Assembly (NCBI RefSeq): GCF_019112545.1
Contig: NW_025064932.1
Coordinates: 1 to 64,000, forward strand
Direction: 5' to 3'
Length of the DNA stretch: 64,000 nt
Source of the DNA: Guyanagaster necrorhizus
Lineage: Eukaryota; Basidiomycota; Agaricomycetes; Agaricales; Physalacriaceae
Shown here piece by piece: positions 49,333 to 60,700 of the stretch; position 1 is the first letter of the stretch, and each line of letters starts with the position of its first letter. Below the pieces are notes generated by a model that saw only the letters and a list, made by a program, of their open reading frames with translations, was not told where the DNA came from and searched no databases. The position numbers and the translations under genes are program-made.

Positions 49333-49956
49333 CTGGCAGCAGAGAGAGTGTGATGAATATAATCATAGAAAGATGAAAGTGATTTTTGAATCATCGAAGT
49401 ATACTGATTGTCTTCAATCTTCAGACCCATTCCTTTGATTTGTTCATGAAGGACTTTCATCTCAGCAAGATGTTCATGCATATTGCCTTTATCAGGATAT
49501 GCCATGTTTCCAAGCCAAGTAAGGAGGTGCTCTTGCACAAGATCACTCTTGCCAGTCATGACAGCAATAAGCTTCCTTCAGATGAGGGCAGCTGTTGCCT
49601 TGCCTTTGATCTCATTGAAGATAGAGTCAGAAATGGCTTTGTAAATGATATTATGCATCTTTGCCTCTTTCTGCTTATATTTCTCCAGCTTATCCTCCAG
49701 CTTATCTAGGTCATTATCTGAGAGTGGATGTGAAAATGCAGTATCGGAGGACCAGTAGAAGTTTCTCTTATGCTTGACAGGATACAGGAATATGTGAGCT
49801 GTCTTTTGAAGATGCTGGCCAAGGCCCTTGTCTAAAAACTTAGTGGTGAGCTTCTCTGAAAATGCTACTCAGTTCAATCCATTATCCATAAGCTTTGTTG
49901 TACTAACTAGCTTTATTTCAGTTGTCATGGATATGCTGGTAGCAGAGCTTATAATC
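49333..49956 (-). pseudogene. gag 5' part of copia element D
   Basis: Minus strand, from about 49,926: MTTEIKLVSTTKLMDNGLN, then KLTTKFLDKGLGQHLQ and, at 49,559-49,333, HEQIKGMGLKIEDNQYTSMI, the UBN2/retrotran_gag pattern of copia elements. It is cut at 49,332 by gypsy A and resumes at 41,236. At least two stops. Confidence 0.8.
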
Positions 49957-50166
49957 TATTGGAGTTAATGAGGTAGAAGTATGGATGTGGTGAACAAGGA
50001 AAAAGTTTTTGAAAGAGAATAGATGCTAGAATAAAACATTGTAATGTTAATCTCAGCATTATGGTTGAAAGCTGAGATGTGCAGAACAGTGTGACATGCT
50101 GAAAAAGGAAGAAATATCAAATAGATAAGTGAACATGTGCATATTGTACTATTTCTATGTCTAACA
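49957..50166 (-). repeat. 5' LTR of copia element D
   Basis: 210 bp. It lacks about 56 bp present in the left LTR. Ends ctatgtctaaca. Confidence 0.85.
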
Positions 50167-50171
50167 TCTAA

Positions 50172-50586
50172 ACCCTGTAAGATGAGTATTATAGTTTCTG
50201 CTATCTATTTGTTAAAGTCATGAGGGGTACTGATATCTTTCTTTTTTTTTAGTGCTCCTTAAATGTGAGCTGCTAGGTCTGGCTTCAGGTACAGGTCTGA
50301 TCAGAGGCTGAAAGAAGGGAGGCAGAGATATTATGAAGGGGAAGGTCAGATGTGATATTGCAAAAAATCTGCTGTACTTGTTGGAATACTTAATAGTGCC
50401 TGATTATTCAAGCTGCTATTGATTGTTGTTTATGGTAAAGTTGTATGATAGTGAGTAAGCCTAAAAGTGTTTCAATGATGGAAGCTAAAAGCTTAAAGAA
50501 ATCATTGGTGAGATCAAAAGTTGTAGATACTGATGGTGGCATTCAGTTTTCTTCACACTTATTATGCATAAAAAAAGAGAAGCATA
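50172..50586 (-). pseudogene. gag 5' end of gypsy element C
   Basis: Homologous to the N-terminal gag and leader of A (48,480-48,870). It includes a poly-T run in the place of the KKKK codons (50,241-50,250). Decayed. Confidence 0.65.
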
Positions 50587-50599
50587 AGCTTCAAGCTAA
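50587..50599 (-). promoter_or_regulatory. Self-priming primer-binding site of element C
   Basis: AGCTTCAAGCTAA on plus, one base inside the 5' LTR. It is a perfect complement of LTR segment 50,758-50,770 (TTAGCTTGAAGCT). Three bases differ from element A and all three are compensated in the LTR. Confidence 0.8.
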
Positions 50600-50600
50600 T

Positions 50601-51061
50601 TGTTAGGCCTAAGTGACATGTGACTTGAATATGTGATAAATAAGTGCTGTATTGTATTTGTACAGTCATGCTCAAGTTTATTTGTATATATTTATATGGC
50701 TTTGTGTCTTAAAGCCATTACAAGAAGGCTTAAGATAAAATGGTAGATGAATAAACTTTAGCTTGAAGCTGGGGATATATAGTAAGAGCTATCCTACTTA
50801 TATACTGTCTGTCTGTTAAGATAAATATACTATTACTAATTGTGTCTGTCTAAGTCTTTGTGCTCTTTATCCTTAAGTATTGCTATTATTTACAAAAGAG
50901 TTGTTGAGCATTATTGAGGGGTGTCTTTGCATTAGAAGACAGTGATGGACTTGGCTTATTATAATGACTAAGCCAGTCTCATAGTCTTAAATGCTGGTCT
51001 AAGCACTCTGACTAAGCATAAATAGGAGTTAAAGTAAAAAAAAAGTAGAGAAATCATAATA
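50601..51061 (-). repeat. 5' LTR of element C
   Basis: 461 bp, TGTTAGGCCT...AAATCATAATA, with TATA box (minus TATATAA) at 50,804-50,798. Confidence 0.92.
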
Positions 51062-53817
51062 TGCCTAGCATGAGCTGCTTGACTTATTATACAACCTCAA
51101 TCATTTTTCTGACATCATCTTCTTTACCTCCTCTGAGTCTTCAAATCCTATCGTGTCCAGCACCACTGATTCTATAGAATCTTCCAATTTAAGTTCTTTA
51201 GCTCAGTTCAGCCTATATATATCTAAAAACAAGTTATATAAATGCTTAACACTGCTGTCATATACAACTGCTCAACAACCTATTCAACCAGCTCCTAACC
51301 TGTTGCCTACTGTCTCAGCATTTATTGCTGCTCCAGTCTCTGAATGTATATCTCTTTTTGCTGCCTTTTCTTGTCTTGAGCCAGACATGCTGCTGTATGT
51401 GACTTGCCATGAGTTGGTCTTAATAGATATATATAAGCTTGATTCCAAGCTGAAAAGAAAGGCTGTTGATGAAGGCACTCTCATGAGTCTTAACTCTTGG
51501 AGTGGCTTCATCAAAAAGTACCTCTCTCTCTCTCAGCCCTCACTATTTCTCTCATAGTCTACTTCTAATTCCTTATCTATTTTGCTACCTCTGAAAAGCA
51601 AATTGATATGGTCTCTGCACTTGCTACAGAAATGATGCAATACTTTAGTCATCTGCATGAGCTCAATACTCACTATGAATAGAATGCAGTACTGGCATAC
51701 TATATGTATACTATATGACTTACTATGCAGAGCATTGTCATAAGATGATAGCTAACAATTATATGGGCTGGGGTAAGTTCAGCAATCAGCTGATTAGCAA
51801 GTTTCTGAGTGATCATACTAAATTTCAGAAAACTGATAAATCAAGAAAACAGTCATGAAGCAGCAGATCTGCTTTGTGTTTAACAGTGGTGATTGCAAAT
51901 ACAACCCTTGTTGACAAATACACATCTATTCCACTTGCTAGTTGAAGAATCATCCTAGCAAGTTCTGCACAAAGAAGAACAAATAAGATTGAGGCAGAGT
52001 GAGTTGGCATCAATACCATTCTCACTGCACTGCTGCTTGCTTTCACTAGCAGCTTTCTGTAGATTATAACTTGTCTTTGATTCCTCTTACTGCTCTATCC
52101 ACTTCATTCATATCTAGTTCTTTCATGTACTTTCCACTATCTTCTATTCCTCCTTTTAGACCAAATACATCACTATATTATAACTTCCTATTAAATGAGT
52201 CTGAATTATCACTATAAGTTTCCTCTCTACTTAATCTCAAAGCTTGACAATACTATCTTCAAGATTATCCTGACTATAAATTTGTTTCTAGTCTGTTACA
52301 TATTATTAAATATGATGTAAATATCAGTTTCACTGGTCCTCAACACCTTCAATTATCTTACAATCTTAAATCTGCTGCCACTCATGCATCTTTCATTAAT
52401 AAAACTATTGACTCTCTTATTAAGAATGATCAATTAGCTAGACTATTTCAGCAACCATCTCATTCTCACTTCCAGGCATTATCACTAGATGTTGTGTTGA
52501 AGAAATGCAACCTTGCCAAACTCTATATTATCAATTGCTTGTTATAGTCCAAAGAAGACTCTGTGAATGATGGCATTCATGAATCTGAGGTTCATATTAT
52601 GTATGACTACTTTGATCAAGCTGTGAATGATCTTTTAGTCTCTGGAATGGGGTCTCACTTGGCTAAACTTGATTTTAAAGATACTTTCCAGCATGTTCCA
52701 CTCTGAGTTGAAGACAGGCATCTTATAGACTACAAATGGCAAGGTAGCTTCTTCTATTCACTGGCTCCAGTTTTCAGATTCCCTATATATTTAATCTCTT
52801 TACTGAGGCTTTACACTAGATAGTTTAATGCCACATACCTGCTGCAATTCATCATTATTTAAATGATTTTCTCTTGATATTTTCTCTATTAACCTCTACA
52901 CCAGTTTGCTTTGCTGCTGTTGACTAGATCATAATGCTGAAAAAGAAGCTGGGCCTTAATTTCCAACTATCAAAGATAGAATGGCCTAATTACATCATTG
53001 AATTTTTGGAGGTTATGCTAGATTCTATCTGCATGGAGTCACAATTGCCTATTGATAAGCTTATGTACTTGAATGAGCTTCTTAGTTCTTGGCAAAGAAA
53101 GAAGAACTGCTCTCTCTGTGAAATTCATAAACTGTCAGGGTTTTTTCAGTTCTGCTCTCAGGTTATTCAATCTTCTCACCCTTTTCTGCACAGGATTTAT
53201 GACCTGACATCAAAATTCAAGTCACCATTCTTAGTACTTCAGGTTTCTAAGAGTGTTGCTTCTGACATTGCCTGATGGACTGTCTTCAGTATGCACTGGA
53301 ATGATGTTCAACTGCTTCAACCAAGTTGACCTATAGTAGATATCTTTACAGATGCTAGCAGACACAAAGGGCTAGGGGGTATTTCTGGAGCAAATTAGTT
53401 TTCTGCATGGATTGTATACTAGTTCCATTGTTGGGATATTCAGTTTAAGAAGCTGAGTGCAGTGCTTCAGACTATTCTATGTTAAGGTGACTCATGGTCA
53501 TTCTGCTATGTCATCTTCTATTGTGATAATCAAGATGTGGTATCCTGGCTCACTTCAGGAATATGTCACTCAATACACTCCATATTAATTTTTTAGATTA
53601 TTTTTATGCTTGCAGTGTGTCTGCAGTTTTCTTTTTTTTGTGTTTAGTTACCTTCTGAAGAAAATGCTCTTACTGATGCTGCTTCTTATTTTCAATACAA
53701 CTATCTGTTCCAACTCACTCTCTATCTTCAATGCAAACTGCTATCTGAAGTTCTATCTCACTGGTATAAAACACACTCACACTTCTCTCCATATGTTATT
53801 TTCTTTCTCTAGCATGA
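51062..53817 (+). mobile_element. DIRS-like (tyrosine-recombinase type) retroelement, decayed
   Basis: A gag-like frame at 51,153-51,557 is followed by a Cys-rich trace (CFVFNSGDCKYNPC, about 51,880). Further on is a reverse transcriptase of the DIRS type. HLAKLDFKDTFQHVP (about 52,660) and YKWQG are followed by GLNFQLSKIEWPNYIIEFLE, CSLCEIHKLSGFFQFCSQVI and VDIFTDASRHKGLGG (52,934-53,400), then ALTDAASYFQY (about 53,670) as the RNase H end. This order and these motifs are those of fungal DIRS/Ngaro-like elements. The tyrosine recombinase is not visible, because the sequence stops at element E. Many stops. It is the oldest layer of the nest. Confidence 0.7.
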
Positions 53818-54267
53818 TGTTAGACCTAACTGGCATATGATCTAAACATATGATAAACCAGCACTGTATTATGTTTATACAGTCATGCTAGAGTCCACTC
53901 AATGTGTTCTGATAGGCAAAGTGCTTCAAGGCTGAAGACAGGCTAGGCTTGAGAGAAGATAGTGTAAGATAAACTTATAGCTCAAAGCTGAACTACTACA
54001 GTGAGAGCTATTCTACTTATATACTGTTCTGCTTATAATAAATATAACTACTGCATATTATACTATTCTATGCTATGACACTGATCCTGTCTAGTCATTA
54101 GAAGTAGGACAATAAGGAATTGTCTGTAGGTGAGATAACCAAGTACAATAGTGCTTTGTCTGTTGTGATTATCTAATATTTTCATGCCCTTTGAGAAATT
54201 GCTTAAGATAAGATAGATGCTCTGATAAGATAAGAAAAAGAATATAAAAATAGAGAAAATTGTAATA
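53818..54267 (-). repeat. 3' LTR of element E
   Basis: 450 bp. It has the TATA (54,017-54,023) and the start-like segment ending at 53,989 with the same 34-nt spacing. The purine tract AAGAAAAAGGTGA abuts it. Confidence 0.85.
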
Positions 54268-55874
54268 TCACCTTTTTCTTAAGACTATCATCCTGATGGA
54301 TAAATTGATGAAAGATTTATAGTTGCAAATAGCATTGTCCATGTTTAAGTCTCACTCATGGATTCATTGGTTGGATTCAGATCTATAGCCTTTCCATTTG
54401 ACTAAATAATAGACAATAGTGCAACTGCCACTATCACATGCTTAAACTCTTTGGAGTTTATAATCTAAAATCTATGCAACTTTATAGTGTTTCTCATTTT
54501 TGATCAGGATTGGCTCAGGAGGAGATGGAGTTTCTTGGTTAGAAAAGACAGATACAATGTAAGGTGTGAGAAGTGTCTTGTTGAAGACTGGATATATGCA
54601 TCAGGTATCAGGCAGCTTTAGATGGTATGCAGAAGCTCCAACTTTTGCAAGTATAGAAAAGGGTCCAGTTTATTTGTCAGCAAGTTTGCATTTTAAGTGA
54701 AGAAGATGAAGGTTGCTGGTATCAAGCCAGACTTTGTCATTAACAGAGTATTCATAAGCAGACTGCCAATGTTTATTGTATTGTGCTTTCATAGTGGTGG
54801 CAGCCTTCTTGAGAGTGATGTGTATTTCAGTGTGAATTGCAGACATGAGTTATGCAAAGTTGGATGATGCAGGGGTCATGGCATTGTGTTGGTTAGTGAT
54901 CATGATGTGAGGATAATATTCAAGATTGATGAAAAAGGGAATCTTGTTGGTCACAGAGTGAATGTGATTATTGTGTTAGAATACTGCCAAGACAAGCCAC
55001 TCAGTCCAATTATCCTGTCTGTAATTGATAAACATCTGAAGATACTTTTTGATTTCTTGATTAATGTGCTCAGTTTTCCCATCAGTTTACAGGTGATAAG
55101 CAGTTGATATATTGCTTCAAATATTAAGAAGATAGTAAAGATTATTAAGAAATTTAAATAAATTGCAGACCATAGTCTGAAATGATAACCTGAGACATTC
55201 TGTGTTTGGCATAAACTTCATCACATAATATCTTTACTTATTCCTTGAAAGACAGTTCTGTTAAACATGTAATCAGAATAATCACCTTTAAGAACTGATC
55301 AATGATGACAATAATAGCATTATAGCTATTACAGTCTGAGAGTCCAATGATCATGTCAACTGAGATATGTGTCCATAGTTCTGTAGAAATCTCATTTGGA
55401 TAAAGTGAGGTGACTTGTACCTATATGCTTGACTTGGCTTGCTGACAAGTTTTGCACTCTTTAACATACTTCTCAATGTTTTGCCTCATTTTTGGTCATC
55501 AGTACACTCTCAGTATCAGCTCCTTTATTTTCACAATTTCTGGATGTTCTATAGTGATGTGATCATGAGATATAGTGATAATCTCCTCTCAGAGAGTATA
55601 GTTTATAGAGAATGTAGATTCAATCATCATAGTAAATCAAGTCTCCTGACTTGGTCATACCTTATTTGTGATTGATGGAGAGGGCAATCCACTGGGCCTA
55701 TAATTTTGTTCATCATGTTGCACTCTTAATTCACTTATGGACTTTCTCTTCTGTTAGCATGATTATAGCTCAGAAGTGTTCTGGCTTCAAGAGTGTTACT
55801 CCTTCATTATTCTCTCTCCTTTAGTCATGATCAGGCCTGTGACTTAACAGATCTGCTTTTTTGTTCACTATTCC
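53818..55874 (-). mobile_element. Ty3/gypsy element E, 3' part
   Basis: The 3' LTR (53,818-54,267, 450 bp, TGTTAGACC...AATTGTAATA) is followed on the minus strand by decayed pol: chromodomain and integrase remnants (about 54,300-55,400) and the region between integrase and RNase H. Element F cuts it at 55,875 in the stretch that in A reads as the RNase H end (A 43,255-43,280). The remainder should reappear beyond the window. Confidence 0.8.
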
Positions 55875-56350
55875 TGTTATAATTTTCAGCCTTTTATCTT
55901 TTCTATCTTTTTCTCTATGAGTAAACCCCTATTTATACTTAGTCATAGCATCTAATATAAGCACTCAAGACCATAGAACAGATTTAGTCAGCATAACAAG
56001 CCTGTTCAGTCATTGTCTTTTGATGTGATAATAACTGACAACATATAACAAACTCTTTATGTACAGTAATGATGCCCTAGGACAATGAGCACAATGGACC
56101 CAGCAGTATACAATAAGAAGTAGTATAATTAGCTATGATCTGTACAGTATATAAGACAGCTCACTTTCACTGGAATACTCCAGCTTTGAGCTAAAGTATA
56201 ACTTTATACTATTTTATCCTTGAGCCAATTATAAGATCTTAATGCATAATGATTAATATTCACAATAAGTGAACTCTGACATTCCACTCAAAGTGCAAAG
56301 TGACATCAGTTTATCATATATCTATAATCACATGCAGCTTGGATCTAACA
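55875..56350 (+). repeat. 5' LTR of element F
   Basis: 476 bp on the plus strand, CpG-poor. No second LTR in the window. Confidence 0.85.
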
Positions 56351-56351
56351 A

Positions 56352-56364
56352 TTAGCTTGAAGCT
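56352..56364 (+). promoter_or_regulatory. Self-priming primer-binding site of element F
   Basis: TTAGCTTGAAGCT, one base after the LTR. It pairs with AGCTTTGAGCTAA at 56,182-56,194 except for two transition mismatches. Confidence 0.65.
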
Positions 56365-56939
56365 TTCTCTTCTCTTTTTTTATGCATGACTAGTGTAAAG
56401 AAAACCAAATGCTCTCAATCAACATCAATCTATTAGACCCCAACTTTACTTATGAGTTCTTTGAACTCCTTGCCTCCATTATCAAAATTCTGTTAGGCTT
56501 ATTGGTGATCATACAGCTATGCTGTGGATGCCAATCAGTTACTGCCTGGGCTATCAGATACTACTATGAGTTCTAACACATCTGACAAATTCTACAAAAA
56601 ATAACCCCCAATCTCCCATTACATGACATTCCCAAATCCTGACAAATATCTCATCAGCCCCTGATAAGCTCTTTACCAGAAGCTGAGCCTAGCAGTCTAT
56701 ATCAAGGGGATGTTCAAGAAGAAAGACAAAAACCTTCCTGATGACCAAGCAGAGACTGACAATCACCTCATAAGATTCAGAAACCTATAGATTCTGCCCC
56801 TGATCTCTAACTGCAAGGATGAGAACCTCTCCACAGACTTCTTTGAGCAGTCTCTATCTCTTGATTCTCTCTCTGTCTCATGAACCCATAGAATTGCTGA
56901 CCATGCTAGAGATTCTCTTGAGGCCATTAGAATGGCTTA

Positions 56940-57570
56940 TGTTAAGCCCAAACTCCACGTGACTATTAACACGTGATAAATAGTTCGGTACCTTGCACTT
57001 CGGGTATGTCCAACTGAGTTCACAAGTAATAGCGATAGTGGCCAAGACATTGCAAGTAGCAGGAGCTCAAGGTAGAATGGTAGAGAATAAACTTTAGTTC
57101 GAGACTGGGGTATTACAGCGAGAACTAAGCTACTTAAATACTGTTTCGTTATCATGCTATAAATAAAGCTGTTCACAAAAGATATTGTCTGTCATAGAGC
57201 TGTTACCCCTGCTGTTGCCAGGCACTCCACAAAAGCTGTTGTCTGGTGAATTGTCGTTGCTGCTGTTACTGCTGTTTAGTGACAAGGAGCATTGTCTCTC
57301 CCTTCACAGTGCACAGCCGTACGATAAGACAATGACCGACTGGATTGCTGAGCTAAGCATTCCCACTGTTGTCGCTGCTGTTACTGCTGTTTAGTGACAA
57401 AAGGAGCATTGTCTCTCCCTTCACAGCGCACAGCCATACAATAAGACAATGACTGACTGGGTTGCTGAGCTAAGCATTTCCACGGTCCTAAGCGCCCTGA
57501 CTAAGTGAGATAGGGGTCATTCCCAAGGAAAAAGAAAGAAAATAGGAGAAAAATAGGAAAAATCATAACA
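56940..57570 (-). repeat. 3' LTR of element G
   Basis: 631 bp, TGTTAAGCCC...AATCATAACA. It is longer than the other LTRs because of an internal tandem duplication (57,251-57,485). TATA at 57,134-57,140; predicted RNA start segment TTAGTTCGAGACT (plus) at 57,094-57,106. The purine tract AAGGAGAGGGTAA abuts at 57,571. Confidence 0.92.
57251..57485 (+). repeat. Tandem duplication of about 118 bp inside LTR G
   Basis: Two units starting ttgtcg...gctgttactgctg (57,251 and 57,369) with few differences. Both contain tttagtgacaa and gagcattgtctctccc and end in gctgagctaagcat. Confidence 0.85.
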
Positions 57571-57781
57571 TTACCCTCTCCTTAAGACCATCGTTCCGAT
57601 GGTTAAGTTAGGGTAGACTCCCCCCCTCAGGAGGAGGTGGCCAATCTGCTGGACCCATTCGTTGGTTTGCAGATTCATACAGACATTGGCTCTTCGTTGT
57701 TTCTCTTTCAGTTTGCAGGATCTCGAACTGCGAGAGCGGTGGGTCGTTCATAGATTCTGTTATGTCATGACTTTTGACTGG

Positions 57782-60700
57782 TCAAAGGCTGCCTGTAGAT
57801 CTATCCATGATTGCTGACTTTGACCCTTTGTCGGATGATGTATTGGACATAATGTTGAACATGACCCCCTTTGCATCTACTGTATTGATTCTGTGTTCAT
57901 AGTTGCATATGGCGTCCTCCGCATTCATGTATTTTTCGTTGACCCATTGGTTTGATTCCAGTCCATAGCCTTTCCAGCTGACTAGGTAGTCAACGGTTGT
58001 TTTCATGCCTCTGCCTTGTACACGAACCTTTCAGATTTGATGGTTTAGGACCTCATCAATTTCATAGTGTTCTTTATCGTCGATGAGTTCTGGTGGAGGT
58101 GGTGGCAGTTTTTCTTGGTTTGGAAAGGCTGGTGCCATGTATAGTGTCAATAATGTTTCATTAAACACATTATGAATTTTCCAAGTTGCGGGGATCTGTA
58201 ACCTGTAGGCGGAGTTTCTAATTTTCCATAGTATTTTGAAGGGGCCTGTTCATTTGTCCGACAATTTCTGCTTTGGTCTAGGCAGATGTAAGTTTGTCGT
58301 ATCCAGCCAGACTTTGTCGTTGACTGAATATTTGTGTGATGGGCATCGATGCTTGTCATACTGCTTCTTCATTGTTGCAGCAGCATGTTCCAGGGCGTGT
58401 TTGGTGTCCTCATGGATCTTTGACATTGTTGTTGCAAAGGTTGTTGAGGCTGGCATTGTGATGTGCAGCCATCCCATTTATGCAATTGCTGGGTGTCATC
58501 CATAATTCACAAAGAACAGGGTTTTACCCATTGCGGAATGAATTCTGTTATTGTGTTGGAAGGCCGCCAAGGCTAGCCATTCCGTCCAATCGTCTTGGCG
58601 ATAGTTTATGAAAAGTCGTAAGTACTTTTCAATTTCTTGGTTGGCCCGTTCCATTTGGTCATCTGTTTGTGGGTGATATGCCATTGAGGCATTTCACTTG
58701 ATGTTGAGGAGTCGATATAAATCGTCCAAAAATTTGGAGACAAATTGTGGTCCTCGATCAGAAATTACCACTTGGAGCATGCCGTATTTTGTGTAGACCT
58801 CATCTCATAGTACTTTTGCCCATCCTTCTGATGTCAATTCTGTTGAGCAAGCGATCGGAATGATTGCCTTCGAGAAGCAATCGATTATAACGAGAATAGC
58901 ATTGTAGCCATCACTTTCGGGAAGTCCGGTTATCATATCTACCGAAATGTGGGTCCATAGTGATGAAGGGACCTCATTTGGGTGTAATGGCACTGCTCGG
59001 GCTTGTGTTGAAGTCTTGCCATGCTGGCAAACCTCACATGCTTTGACATATCGGGTGATATCATAGTCTATTTTAGGCCACCAATATTCTCTCAAGACGA
59101 GTTCCTTTGTCTTTGCAATCCCGGGGTGTCCAGCTGTCATGTGATCATGACAGGTGGCGATGATATCACCATGGAGTTTTTGATCCCTTGGGATATAGAT
59201 CCATTCATCATAATAGATCAATCCCTCTTCTTTCTTCAGTCCACACTCGTGGTTGAGTGATGGAGCGATTCTTTGATCCCACTTGTGGGGATCCCGAGTG
59301 GCGCTTTTGATGCATTCATGCATCTCTTCTTCCATTGGCATTATCATTGCCTGGAAGTGCTGAGGTCATAATACTACAACCTCCTTGTTGTTGTCTTCTC
59401 CCTGGTTGTGATCTGCCCTGCGGCTGAGCAGATCGGCTTTCTTGTTTGCTACTCCAGCCTTGTGGTGTAGTGTGTACTCGTATTGTGATAGTTCTGTGAC
59501 CCATCTGGCTTGTCTGCAATTAAGCTTTTGGGGTTGCCAAAAGTATCGAAGATTCTGATGATCTGTCCAGATTTCGAAGGTTTGATTGGCTCCAATGAGA
59601 TAATGCCACCATTCAGCAAGGGCGAGCATTATAGCGAGGAGTTCTTTATCATAGATTTTGTAGTTGCGCTCTGTTACTGTGAGTGCCTTTGACATAAAGG
59701 CGACTGGTCACCATTTATTGTCTTGTTCCTGTGAAAGCACGGCTCCAACTGCGCCTTCGCTGGAGTCAGCTTCTACTCAGAACCTTTCATCCTGGCTAGG
59801 AATAGCCAGGACGACGTCTTCGGCCAATCGACGTTTGAGGTCATCGAATGCTGCTCATTGGGAAATTCCCCAATTCCATGGGGAATTTCTGGTTAATTGC
59901 ATCATTGGACACACTATTTTGCTATAGTCCCGAATGAACCTTCGATAGAAGTTGGTGAACCTGAGGAATGACTGTAACTCCTTCTTCTTGGTTGGCTCCA
60001 GCCATTCGGTTACTCCCACAACTTTGATAGGGTCCATTCTGATGCTTTCTTCGCTGATAATGACTCTGAGGTACTCAGTCTCTAGTACCTCGAATTCGCA
60101 TTTTTCAGTCTTGAGGAAGAGTCGATGCTTCCTCATCAAGGATAGTACTTGTCATACTATCCGTCGATGCTCCTCCTTGGTTTTGGACATAATTAATATG
60201 TCATCCAAATAAATCGTAACCTGTCCTGTGGCAATGAGGTCCTTGAAGATATCATTCATCATCCATTGGAAGGTTGCCAGTGAATTGGTGAGTCCGAAGA
60301 ACATTACCGTCGGTTCGAACAAACCTCGGTTGCTTCAAAAAGCGGCCTTCCATTCATCGCCTTCTTTGATACGCACGTTGTTGTATCTCCACCAAACGTC
60401 CAGTTTGGTGTAATACTTTGCACCCCAGAGTTTATCCATTAGCTCCGAGATTAAAGGAAGTGGATAACGGTTTTTGATCATCATCTTGTTAAGCTTCCAA
60501 TAATCTTGTACTGGTCGGAGCTTTCCATCTTTCTTCTTGACAAAGAAGAAGGGCGAAGCCATCAGTGATTTTGATGGTTGGATTCTTCCGCTAGATAAGT
60601 TTTCTTCAAGAAACTTATCTAGTTCCTGCTGTTCGTTGTTGCCGAGTGGATAGCATTTGCAGTCCAGATTGGCGTTAGCGTTAGGGATTAATTCAATGGC

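Larger units (their letters stand above)
37200..50166 (-). mobile_element. Ty1/copia element D, split by gypsy A
   Basis: LTRs at 37,200-37,465 and 49,957-50,166 share starts (TGTTGGAG/TATTGGAG, gttaatgaggtag) and ends (tttctatgtctaaca). Flanks are TCTGA (37,195-37,199) and TCTAA (50,167-50,171), a target duplication with one transition. After removing gypsy A (41,237-49,327) the element is about 4.87 kb, normal for copia. It is on the minus strand, CpG-poor and decayed. It inserted into the gag gene of C. Confidence 0.88.
21899..51061 (-). mobile_element. Ty3/gypsy element C, full length, split by nested insertions
   Basis: Both LTRs are 461 bp (21,899-22,359 and 50,601-51,061), run TGTTA...TAATA, and are flanked by TGCCT on both sides (21,894-21,898 and 51,062-51,066). 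Internal sequence survives in three blocks: 22,360-28,426, 36,550-37,199 and 50,172-50,600. Removing elements B and D gives about 8.07 kb, matching A and B. It is transcribed on the minus strand. It is heavily mutated and almost CpG-free, and no intact gene remains. Confidence 0.9.
55875..56939 (+). mobile_element. Ty3/gypsy element F, 5' part, opposite orientation
   Basis: The 476-bp 5' LTR (55,875-56,350, TGTTATAATTTTC...GGATCTAACA) is in reverse orientation to all other LTRs here. It has TATATAA at 56,148 and the predicted RNA start AGCTTTGAGCTAA at 56,182. The primer site TTAGCTTGAAGCT lies at 56,352-56,364 after one spacer base (11 of 13 pairs kept). A decayed gag start follows (NLLDPNFTYEFFELLASIIK, about 56,425) and is cut by element G at 56,940. 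Confidence 0.8.
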
